Assembly (NCBI GenBank): GCA_018819005.1
Contig: JAHJQU010000229.1
Location: 1 to 13,404 of the forward strand
From: Pseudomonadota bacterium
Lineage (GTDB): Bacteria; Desulfobacterota; Desulfobacteria; Desulfobacterales; RPRI01
Length of the DNA: 13,404 nt
Direction of reading: 5' to 3'
In this document: positions 5,763 through 13,041 of the stretch, one piece after another
Layout of the letters: each line of letters starts with the position of its first letter
How positions within the stretch are numbered: position 1 is the first letter of the stretch
Made by a program: the position numbers and the translations under genes
The notes under the pieces: generated by a model
What the model was told of the DNA's origin: nothing
Seen by the model: only the letters and a program-made list of their open reading frames with translations
Database searches by the model: none

Positions 5763-8700
5763 TTGAAGGATATTTGTGATCTTATGCGCAATTTTGCAAT
5801 ATGTATAAACAGGATTTTAAAATCAAGAGGGTGCGCTGCCATATCCGGCCTTATAAGAGCCGTTTTCAGCAATATCTTTTTTTATCTTTCCGCAAAGGTC
5901 TATTTCGGAAAAGACCCGGCCGGCGTTCCATGCAGCTCTTTTATATTTTTCCCATGCCGGAATAACATTCTGTGCTGCGGCCTTGCCGGTATAGTCTCTT
6001 TTAAAAAAAAGAAAAAGCCTGCTGCGAAAATCGACATGACATTTATCGAAGAGAGCATAAGGAAAATTGAAGCCCGCTCCTTTGTTCTTTGCATAAAGAA
6101 TAATTATTCGATTGATGACTACTACCTTTGCGGCAAAAAGGTCGTTGAGACTCTTCTTGAAAATGTCCGGGAATTAAAAAGAGACGGGCAGTTTTTCGGC
6201 ATATATACCAGTAAAGAACATCAGGAAAAACTTGCATCACTGTCAAAACAGATAAACGGCATAATCGATTCGGAATCAAAGGTCCTTTCAGAGAAAATGG
6301 GGCGACTTGAACCTTCAGCCGTTGATGTAATGTCGGATCGGATTGAAAATCTGAAGGATATTTCATGGTCTCTTTCCAGCGAAATCGGGCAAAACATATC
6401 AAAGATAAACGAACTTATCGGCGCTTCGGATAGCAGCCCTTCTTTTACAACCGTAACCATATACAAGAACATAAATGCTGTTTTAAACAGCATAGATCGC
6501 CTTGAGGTAAGAGGCCGGGATTCCGCAGGCATTTCCCTGATGTTTGTCCTGGGGGATTCAGAATATACAGATTTTGAGAAAATTATAACAAATGAGAACC
6601 TTGCCGGTATTTTAAAAGAGCGCTCAGGCACTGATCTTCTTCTAAATAACGGGATAACAATCAGCCGGATAAAAGAGAAAAACGGCAATCCTCTCGTCAC
6701 CCTTGCCTTTGTTTATAAAGTTGCGGCAGAAATAGGAAGCCTCGGGGACAATATCGCTTTTTTGCGTTCCCAGATAAAAAATGACCGCATACTCAGGATA
6801 CTTTCCTATTTTCCGAACCACTATCATACTGTTTCATCCCACACCAGATGGGCTTCAGTCGGTGCCATTACGGAGGCAAATTGTCACCCTGTCGACGGCC
6901 GGACAACAGGAGGCAGTGGCGGGAAAAACGGCATCATCCATGTATGCTTAAACGGAGACATCGATAATTACCTTGAGCTTAAAAAAGAATATGAAAGCAG
7001 CGGCAATCTTATCCACAGGGAAATAACAACGGATACGAAGATAATACCGCTTCAGATTGAAAAATACTTAAACGGGGGCTTTCAGATCGAGGAAGCTTTT
7101 CGCCTTGCTGTAAATGATTTTGAAGGATCCCACGCCATATCGATGCACACCGACCTCGATCCGGGCAAGTTTTTTCTTGCCCAGAGGGGAAGCGGTCAGG
7201 CAGTCTTTATCGGAATAGGGAAAGATCACTATATACCGGCTTCCGAAGTTTACGGATTAATAGAAGAGACGCAGTATTACCTGAAACTGGAAGGAGAAAA
7301 AATAATTGAAGGTAAAAATGGGAGCACCCAGGGACAGATATTCATATTAAGCCAGAAATCGAATGGCGGGATTTCCGGTATAAAAGCGATGTTCTACGAC
7401 AGCACCCCGGTTCCCCTTGAAGAAAAAGATATTAAATATACGAATATTACTTCAAGGGATATAGATCGCCAGAATTATCCCCATTATTTTCTCAAAGAGA
7501 TCTCTGAATCTCCATCTTCGGTTGAAAAAACCCTTCAAAACCGCTGGAAGATCAGCCATGACAGCAAAAAACCCTCGGTTTTTCTTTCAGAAAAGGAATT
7601 CCCGGAATCCCTTAAAAACGCCTTCCGGGCGAACAGAATTCGCCGGATTTACTTTATCGGCCAGGGGACAGCAGGAGTTGCCGCACTCGTTTGCTCCGAT
7701 ATACTTAACTACTATCTGGATGATCCTTCCATCAATATAAGCTCCCATAAAGCATCTGAACTAAGCGGGTTCAAGATAGACCGGAACGAAAATTCATCCG
7801 GCATGTCAGATACCCTTGTTGTGGCAATAAGCCAGTCAGGGACAACAACAGATACAAACCGTGCGGTCGAGATGGTTAAAAAAAGAGGGGCTAACACTAT
7901 TGCCATCGTTAACCGGAGAGATTCGGATATAACCTTTAAGGTTGACGGCGTTATTTATACCAGCAGTGGACGCGATATCGAAATGTCAGTAGCATCAACA
8001 AAAGCCTTTTACTGCCAGATTGTTGCGGGGACCATTCTCAGTCTTTTCATTGCCGGATTATTGGGACGCAAAAACGGGGAGTTCATATCCGAAGAGATAA
8101 AAAGCCTCCTCGAGTTGCCTTCACAGATGAGAAAGGTTCTTTTGCTGCGCGATAAGATTGAGGCGTCTGCCAGAAGGCTTGCGGTAACCAAAACATACTG
8201 GGCAGCTGTAGGAAGCGGTCCCAACAAGGCATCGTCTGATGAAATACGAATAAAGCTCAGCGAGCTCTGTTACAAGACAATCTCCTCTGATTTCATTGAA
8301 GATAAAAAACATATAGACCTCTCATCCGAGCCGCTGATCATCATATGTGCTGCCGGAACGAGGGGCAATGTCATCGGCGATATAATAAAAGATACCGCGA
8401 TATTCAAAGCACACAAAGCCACGCCGGTTGTTATAGCCGATGAAGGTGAAGAAAGATTTGGTCCGTATGCTGAAGATGTTTTCTTTGTTCCGGTTGTAGG
8501 CCAGCACCTCGCCCCGGTATTAAATACGCTTGCAGGCCATATCTGGGGATACTATGCGGCATTATCCATCAATGAAGGTTCAAGATTCATGTATAATTTC
8601 AGGGAGGAAATTGAAAACGCCATTGATGACCACCACAAAAAAGGAGTTGATATTTATGAATTCATCCTTGAAAAATCTTTCAGGGAAAAAATAGCCCGGT

Positions 8701-9572
8701 TCTACAACGAATTCAGACGAAAAAAGAACGAGAACCGTTTTCCGCCGATCATGAGCCTTGATGCTGGTTCAAACCTTATTTTGCTTTGCAAGTATCTTTC
8801 CGGCAAGCTGCCGGTATCTGATTTTGAGCTCGATTTCGGTTTAAAGGGAACCGCCCTTAATATGATAAACACCCTTATTAAATCTCTTGGTGAATCTATA
8901 AACCAATTGTCCAGGCCAATAGATGCCATAAAGCACCAGGCTAAAACAGTTACTGTTGGAACAAGCCGCATAAGCGAAAAGCTTTACGGAATACTCTTCG
9001 ATACTCTCAATGCCAATAATCTGAGCCACTCGCAAATTACAAATATGAATATCCTTGTTCTGAAAAACTTGCAGGAGATTGTTTCGGAAATTAGTGGTTC
9101 CATTCTTTACAAGATCAGCGGACTGAACCTTCTGGGTGAACTCACGGAAGAAACAAAAATCGAGATAATCAAAAAAGACGGTTCCTTAAAATCGATTCCA
9201 TCACGCGTTGAAACCGATAATCGTCTTAAAGGAACCAAAAAGATAATCGTTCAGCAGGGTAATGTGTATATCGGAAAAGGGAGAAAAGATGACCGCAGCA
9301 TAATTATCATTCCGGCAATATCTTCTTCTCCCGGCAGCTCCAATATTATTGATAATCTTCTTTTACTCCATATCTATTTCAGGGAAACCGTGCCGCTTCC
9401 GGTAAAGGTAAAAGCCCTGGGCGGAAAGTATGATCATATAAAAAACATTGTTCAGGAAAACAGTGTGGCATGGGAAGACAAACACCTCGATCTGGTAAAA
9501 ATGGAGGAGCTTTTCGGGGTATCCGCAGAGAAGATAGCTGAATTTATCGTATCAAAAGTGACGGCTTCGTAA
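5763..9572 (+). CDS. Giant GlmS-like protein: class II glutaminase + two SIS domains + C-terminal extension
   Basis: 1269 codons from TTG 5763, about twice the length of GlmS (about 609). The Ntn glutaminase motifs are all present: Cys-Gly-Leu-Ala-Gly (nucleophile Cys72), RGRDSAG (250-256), HTRWA (360-364), NGD (397-399) and TTDT with D424. These match GlmS C1, R26, R73/W74, N98/G99 and D123. Insertions of about 150 and 65 residues separate the first three. The hinge FLKE is at 576-579. SIS1 shows SQSGTTTDT (690-698) and SVASTKAF (742-749). SIS2 keeps K831, E834 and H850, spaced like GlmS K485, E488 and H504. The GlmS tail PRNLAKSVTVE, with sugar-binding K603, is missing. Residues about 965-1269 are extra and include RPIDAIKHQAKTVTVGTSR (1051-1069). 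It probably uses glutamine to aminate or isomerise a sugar phosphate, but the substrate is unknown. Residues 1-71 may be a propeptide or untranslated. The stop lies inside a repeat. Confidence 0.85.
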   Translation: MKDICDLMRNFAICINRILKSRGCAAISGLIRAVFSNIFFYLSAKVYFGKDPAGVPCSSFIFFPCRNNILCCGLAGIVSFKKKKKPAAKIDMTFIEESIRKIEARSFVLCIKNNYSIDDYYLCGKKVVETLLENVRELKRDGQFFGIYTSKEHQEKLASLSKQINGIIDSESKVLSEKMGRLEPSAVDVMSDRIENLKDISWSLSSEIGQNISKINELIGASDSSPSFTTVTIYKNINAVLNSIDRLEVRGRDSAGISLMFVLGDSEYTDFEKIITNENLAGILKERSGTDLLLNNGITISRIKEKNGNPLVTLAFVYKVAAEIGSLGDNIAFLRSQIKNDRILRILSYFPNHYHTVSSHTRWASVGAITEANCHPVDGRTTGGSGGKNGIIHVCLNGDIDNYLELKKEYESSGNLIHREITTDTKIIPLQIEKYLNGGFQIEEAFRLAVNDFEGSHAISMHTDLDPGKFFLAQRGSGQAVFIGIGKDHYIPASEVYGLIEETQYYLKLEGEKIIEGKNGSTQGQIFILSQKSNGGISGIKAMFYDSTPVPLEEKDIKYTNITSRDIDRQNYPHYFLKEISESPSSVEKTLQNRWKISHDSKKPSVFLSEKEFPESLKNAFRANRIRRIYFIGQGTAGVAALVCSDILNYYLDDPSINISSHKASELSGFKIDRNENSSGMSDTLVVAISQSGTTTDTNRAVEMVKKRGANTIAIVNRRDSDITFKVDGVIYTSSGRDIEMSVASTKAFYCQIVAGTILSLFIAGLLGRKNGEFISEEIKSLLELPSQMRKVLLLRDKIEASARRLAVTKTYWAAVGSGPNKASSDEIRIKLSELCYKTISSDFIEDKKHIDLSSEPLIIICAAGTRGNVIGDIIKDTAIFKAHKATPVVIADEGEERFGPYAEDVFFVPVVGQHLAPVLNTLAGHIWGYYAALSINEGSRFMYNFREEIENAIDDHHKKGVDIYEFILEKSFREKIARFYNEFRRKKNENRFPPIMSLDAGSNLILLCKYLSGKLPVSDFELDFGLKGTALNMINTLIKSLGESINQLSRPIDAIKHQAKTVTVGTSRISEKLYGILFDTLNANNLSHSQITNMNILVLKNLQEIVSEISGSILYKISGLNLLGELTEETKIEIIKKDGSLKSIPSRVETDNRLKGTKKIIVQQGNVYIGKGRKDDRSIIIIPAISSSPGSSNIIDNLLLLHIYFRETVPLPVKVKALGGKYDHIKNIVQENSVAWEDKHLDLVKMEELFGVSAEKIAEFIVSKVTAS

Positions 9573-9685
9573 AAAGTCATTCTGCTGTGTTGCGCTTCAT
9601 CTTTCGTCATTGCAGCGTACTTCTATGTACGCTTCATTCCTCAAGATTCGCACGCCTTGCATAATGAACTTTTTACTTTGCCGTC
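9560..9685. repeat. 126-bp imperfect palindrome (MITE/REP-like) overlapping the end of the giant gene
   Basis: Terminal inverted repeats: GACGGCTTCGTAAAAAGT (9560-9577) against the reverse complement of ACTTTTTACTTTGCCGTC (9668-9685), 15 of 18 identical. Inside, TCATT-TGC pairs with GCA-AATGA. The centre is a perfect 6-bp hairpin, GCGTAC-TTCTAT-GTACGC (9615-9632). The final codons and TAA stop (9570-9572) of the giant GlmS-like gene lie inside the left repeat, which suggests insertion into or next to the 3' end of that gene. The remaining sequence to 9790, where pyrG ends, holds no gene; it contains a 15-nt AT palindrome TTATAAATTTTATAA (9690-9704). The element could also act as a transcript-end hairpin between the convergent genes. 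Confidence 0.7.
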
Positions 9686-9790
9686 TGAATTATAAATTTT
9701 ATAAGTCGGTCAAAAGCGGTAACACAGTAAAAAAGCTGAATTTGCTATTTAAGGTCTCTCCGTGCAGGCCGGCCACGGCTTATCATGAAC

Positions 9791-11443
9791 TCAGCTACCG
9801 CCTGCCGCAAGTTTCATTTTTAATGCCGCGCCAATGAATGATTTAAAAAGAGGATGGGGATTCATAGGCTGCGACTTGAATTCAGGATGGAATTGACAGC
9901 CAAGAAACCATGGGTGGTCTTTTATTTCGACAATTTCGACAAGATCGCCGATAGGAGAAGTCCCGCTGACAATAAGTCCCTTTTCCTCGAGCCTTCCCAT
10001 AAATTTATTGTTAAATTCATACCTGTGCCTGTGCCGCTCTGAAATTTCCCCCGTATTATAAGCATCATTCGCCAGGGTGCCTTCCTTTAAAAGGCATGGA
10101 TATGCGCCGAGGCGCATTGTTCCGCCTTTTTCAGAAGTAATATCCCGATTTTGAATTGTCCCGGTTTTTTCATCATACCAGGAGAGCATGAGGTAAATGA
10201 CAGGAAACGGCGTATTTTCATCAAATTCAGAACTGTGGGCGCCTTCCATTTCCGCCACATTTCGGGCATATTCTATTACTGCTATCTGCATCCCGAGGCA
10301 TATTCCGAAATATGGAATTTTCTTCTCTCTGGCATATCTTGCAGCGCATATTTTCCCATCGACTCCTCGTGATCCAAATCCTCCCGGAACCAATATGCCG
10401 TCAGCGCCAGCAAGAATCTCCCCGCAATTGTTGTTATCAATACTTTCCGAATCCACAAAAAAAAGTTTGACTCTGCATTCATTCGAAAATCCGCCGTGGT
10501 AGAGGGCTTCATTAAGACTTTTGTATGATTCTATCAGGTTCGTGTATTTACCCACAATCGCAATCCTGACCGAATATCCGGGAGTTTTAATCCTTCTTAC
10601 AAGATCCTCCCAGTTATCAAGACGCGGAGCCCTTGTCCATATATTAAGAAGCTCTATAATTTTATCATCGAGACCCTCGTTGTGGAAATTCAAGGGAACT
10701 TCATAAATCGACTCGACATCTTTTGCAGTAATTACAGCATCGACGCCAACATTACAAAAAAGGGCTATCTTCCCTTTGATCTCTTTTGACAGGTCCCTGT
10801 CTGCTCTGCAAAGAAGTATATCAGGCTGGATACCTATGCTCCTCAATTCCTTAACACTGTGCTGGGTCGGCTTCGTCTTTACCTCTCCGGCAGTTGCAAT
10901 GTAGGGAACAAGTGTCAGGTGAATATAAATAACATTCTCTTTCCCGACATCGGTTTTAAACTGCCTTATGGCTTCTAAAAAAGGAAGGCTTTCAATATCT
11001 CCTATGGTTCCGCCTATCTCCACTATAACAACATCTACATTCTCCGCAACGAGTTTGATGCTTCTTTTGATTTCATCAGTAATATGCGGAATAACCTGAA
11101 CGGTTCCACCCAGATAATCCCCTCGTCTCTCCTTTGAAATAACCGAATAGTATATTTTACCGGTGGTGAAGTTATTGTCCATTCCCATTTTAACGCTTGT
11201 AAAGCGCTCATAGTGCCCGAGATCCAGGTCTGTTTCAGCGCCGTCATCAGTTACAAAAACTTCCCCGTGCTGAAAAGGATTCATTGTGCCCGGATCAACA
11301 TTTATATATGGATCAAGTTTCTGAATGGTTACTGAAAGACCGCGGCTCTCTAAAAGCGCTCCTATGGATGCGGAAGCAAGACCTTTACCAAGAGAAGATA
11401 GAACTCCACCCGTCACAAAAATATACTTCGTATCATTTACCAT
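9791..11443 (-). CDS. pyrG: CTP synthase
   Basis: 550 residues, the normal length. It catalyses UTP + ATP + glutamine to CTP, the last step of pyrimidine nucleotide synthesis. The N-terminal synthetase domain begins KYIFVTGGVLSSLGKG, which includes the P-loop, and contains DPGTMNPFQHGEVFVTDDGA. The C-terminal class I glutaminase domain has the oxyanion stretch GGFGSRG, the nucleophile motif GICLGMQ with C382, and the CQFHPEF motif with H519 and E521, so the catalytic triad is complete. The ATG at 11443 is preceded by GAGG at about 7-10 nt. It lies about 150 bp downstream of eno on the same strand and converges on the giant GlmS-like gene. Its product CTP is the co-substrate of the nearby kdsB product. 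No strong intrinsic terminator is visible after the stop; a 5-bp-stem hairpin at 9760-9778 lacks an adjacent U-run. Confidence 0.97.
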   Translation of the reverse strand: MVNDTKYIFVTGGVLSSLGKGLASASIGALLESRGLSVTIQKLDPYINVDPGTMNPFQHGEVFVTDDGAETDLDLGHYERFTSVKMGMDNNFTTGKIYYSVISKERRGDYLGGTVQVIPHITDEIKRSIKLVAENVDVVIVEIGGTIGDIESLPFLEAIRQFKTDVGKENVIYIHLTLVPYIATAGEVKTKPTQHSVKELRSIGIQPDILLCRADRDLSKEIKGKIALFCNVGVDAVITAKDVESIYEVPLNFHNEGLDDKIIELLNIWTRAPRLDNWEDLVRRIKTPGYSVRIAIVGKYTNLIESYKSLNEALYHGGFSNECRVKLFFVDSESIDNNNCGEILAGADGILVPGGFGSRGVDGKICAARYAREKKIPYFGICLGMQIAVIEYARNVAEMEGAHSSEFDENTPFPVIYLMLSWYDEKTGTIQNRDITSEKGGTMRLGAYPCLLKEGTLANDAYNTGEISERHRHRYEFNNKFMGRLEEKGLIVSGTSPIGDLVEIVEIKDHPWFLGCQFHPEFKSQPMNPHPLFKSFIGAALKMKLAAGGS

Positions 11444-11506
11444 ATAAGCGCCTCAGATACCTGCTCATTTTTTTGTTATGAAAATATGTTTTCAGAATAA
11501 ATACAA

Positions 11507-11577
11507 AGAATCCGGAAATCAGCATTCAGACAGGATTAACCGAACTCTATTCCGGATTCTGTCTCCTGACTCCTGAC
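11507..11577. repeat. Inverted repeat and tandem heptamer in the eno-pyrG spacer
   Basis: AGAATCCGGA (11507-11516) is the exact reverse complement of TCCGGATTCT (11551-11560), with a 34-nt loop. Beside it the heptamer TCCTGAC is repeated in tandem (11564-11570, 11571-11577). On the transcribed (-) strand the hairpin follows eno and is followed by the T-rich TTGTATTTATT, so it might attenuate or terminate eno transcripts, but the loop is long and the U-run is broken. The GTCAGGAGTCAGGA motif resembles short intergenic repeats in other environmental proteobacterial genomes (recollection only). The rest of the 151-bp spacer contains nothing else that I can name. Confidence 0.45.
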
Positions 11578-11594
11578 TACTTTCATATAAACCG

Positions 11595-12863
11595 CTATAG
11601 AATCTCTTCTGAAAAGAGAGCTCCTTCTCCGAGCTCTTCTTCAATCCTTATAAGCTGGTTGTATTTTGCCACACGGTCACTTCTTGACATTGACCCGGTT
11701 TTAATCTGGCCGCCGTTAATGCCGACAACCAGGTCGGCAATAAAGGAGTCTTCGGTTTCGCCCGACCTGTGAGATATAACGGTTGTATAACCGGCCTGTT
11801 TCGCCATTTCAATCGTATCAAGAGTCTCTGTTACAGTTCCGATCTGGTTCAGTTTTATCAGAATAGAGTTGGCAATTCCTTTTTCAATACCCCTTGCAAA
11901 TATCTCGGGATTGGTTACAAATATGTCATCCCCCACAATCTGGACGCTGCCTTCAAGGCGTTCCGTCATGGCTTCCCACCCTTTCCAATCCTGCTCTGCA
12001 AGCCCGTCCTCGATGGAGAGTATAGGATATTTATCTATCAACTGCTCGTAATAATCTATCATCTGTTCGGATTTGAGCTGTTTTCCTTCGGAACTCAAAT
12101 TGTATTTCCCCTTCTTAAAAAACTCACTTGCAGCCGCATCGATTCCAATGCCTATATCACGAAATGGCTTATATCCTGCCAATTCAATGGCAAGCATGAT
12201 GTTTTTAATCGCTTCCTCGTTTGATTCAAGATTCGGAGCAAACCCTCCTTCATCGCCCACGCTTGTATTAAGGCCTTTGCCTTTAAGGATCGTTTTTAAA
12301 CTGTGAAAAGTCTCTGCCCCCATCTGAACAGCCTGAACTAAACTTTTCGCGCCGACAGGAATTATCATAAATTCTTGAATATCGAGATTGTTTGCTGCGT
12401 GGGCACCGCCATTTATGACGTTCATCATGGGCATCGGAAGATATCTTGCGTTAATACCGCCCAGATAACGGTAGAGAGGCAGGCCGAATGTGGCAGCAGC
12501 CGCCCTTGCGGCAGCCATTGAAACACCAAGAATTGCATTTGCTCCCAATTTCTCCTTATTGGGAGTCCCGTCAAGTTTGATCATACATTTATCAAGAGCT
12601 GCCTGATTCGCAGAATCCATCCCCCTGATGGCAGGAGCAATTTTATTAATAATGTTATTAACGGCCGTAAGAACCCCCTTGCCGCCGTATCTCTTTGATT
12701 TCTTATCACGGAGCTCGAGAGCTTCACGGGTTCCGGTGGAAGCGCCGGAAGGGACCGAAGCTCTCCCCGTAGCGCCACAGGCAACCGTTACATCCACTTC
12801 TATTGTAGGATTTCCTCTTGAGTCTAGAATTTCTCTTGCCTTTACTTCAATTATCTCAGTCAT
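11595..12863 (-). CDS. eno: Enolase (phosphopyruvate hydratase)
   Basis: 422 residues from ATG 12863. It interconverts 2-phosphoglycerate and phosphoenolpyruvate in glycolysis and gluconeogenesis. Visible motifs in order: AREILDSRGNPTIEV; the mobile loop VPSGASTG; SVGDEGGFAPNL with a catalytic Glu; IGIDAAASEF with the first Mg-binding Asp; LSIEDGLAEQDW and IVGDDIFVTNP with the other Mg ligands; ILIKLNQIGT with the catalytic Lys; ISHRSGETEDSFIADL; and TGSMSRSDRVAKYNQL. The frame also permits a TTG start at 12875, but GGAGGG (12868-12873 on the complement) is the ribosome binding site of the ATG at 12863, and the resulting MTEIIEVKAREILDSRG is the normal N-terminus. pyrG follows on the same strand, a pairing seen in many bacteria. 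The gene is divergent from a winged-helix-like gene. Confidence 0.97.
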   Translation of the reverse strand: MTEIIEVKAREILDSRGNPTIEVDVTVACGATGRASVPSGASTGTREALELRDKKSKRYGGKGVLTAVNNIINKIAPAIRGMDSANQAALDKCMIKLDGTPNKEKLGANAILGVSMAAARAAAATFGLPLYRYLGGINARYLPMPMMNVINGGAHAANNLDIQEFMIIPVGAKSLVQAVQMGAETFHSLKTILKGKGLNTSVGDEGGFAPNLESNEEAIKNIMLAIELAGYKPFRDIGIGIDAAASEFFKKGKYNLSSEGKQLKSEQMIDYYEQLIDKYPILSIEDGLAEQDWKGWEAMTERLEGSVQIVGDDIFVTNPEIFARGIEKGIANSILIKLNQIGTVTETLDTIEMAKQAGYTTVISHRSGETEDSFIADLVVGINGGQIKTGSMSRSDRVAKYNQLIRIEEELGEGALFSEEIL

Positions 12864-12867
12864 GGCG

Positions 12868-12873
12868 CCCTCC
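12868..12873 (-). promoter_or_regulatory. Ribosome binding site that fixes the eno start
   Basis: GGAGGG on the - strand lies 4 nt before the ATG at 12863. It overlaps the alternative TTG codon region (12873-12875), which rules out the TTG as the real start. Confidence 0.8.
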
Positions 12874-12893
12874 AATTATTCTTATATATTGTT

Positions 12894-13011
12894 TATAGTT
12901 AAGGAATCTATTATGATTGGTTACTTGACAAATCGGACGGAAATGTTACTCTGCTTACATTTATATGTCAAGACACAGACTTGGTAATATTTTGATTTTC
13001 CCTTAACTATA
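12894..13011. promoter_or_regulatory. Mirrored 11-mer in the eno / winged-helix divergent promoter region
   Basis: CCTTAACTATA is present on the + strand at 13001-13011 and on the - strand at 12904-12894. In each direction exactly 30 nt separate its last base from the ATG (12863 for eno, 13042 for the divergent gene). The shared spacing suggests a common promoter element or a binding site for one regulator. TATAAA (- strand) and TATAGT (+ strand) at its downstream end resemble -10 hexamers, although no good -35 lies 16-18 nt upstream of either. Confidence 0.5.
12943..12971 (-). promoter_or_regulatory. Putative sigma-70 promoter of eno
   Basis: On the - strand, TTGACA (12971-12966, perfect -35), a 17-nt spacer, then TAACAT (12948-12943, 4 of 6). 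Transcription would start near 12936 and give a leader of about 70 nt. A second perfect TTGACA on the + strand (12925-12930) has only a weak -10 (TACTCT, 16-nt spacer) in the direction of the divergent gene. Confidence 0.45.
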
Positions 13012-13041
13012 GTTTTTAACAGATTATTATTACTATTAAAT

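Noticed and set aside
5830..6010. Protein-like reading on the - strand opposite the 5' end of the giant gene (contains AAAQNVIPAWEKYKRAAW)
   Set aside because: It has no start codon, no RBS and no recognisable family, and upstream it becomes the antisense of the glutaminase domain. It remains a weak alternative explanation for the odd residues 1-71, but is not supported as a gene.
5763..9572. Naming the giant gene glmS
   Set aside because: Domain homology is clear, but the missing K603 tail, the insertions and the large C-terminal region mean that the reaction and substrate cannot be assigned from the sequence.
9760..9778. Possible intrinsic terminator between the convergent giant gene and pyrG (CCGTG/CACGG stem)
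   Set aside because: The stem is only 5 bp and neither direction has an adjacent U-run.
9610..9837. 75-codon open frame on the + strand after the giant gene
   Set aside because: It starts in the palindromic element and runs into the 3' end of pyrG on the opposite strand. Its composition is not protein-like.
12864..12875. TTG start for eno four codons upstream of the ATG
   Set aside because: The TTG overlaps the GGAGGG ribosome binding site of the ATG at 12863, and enolases normally begin at that ATG.
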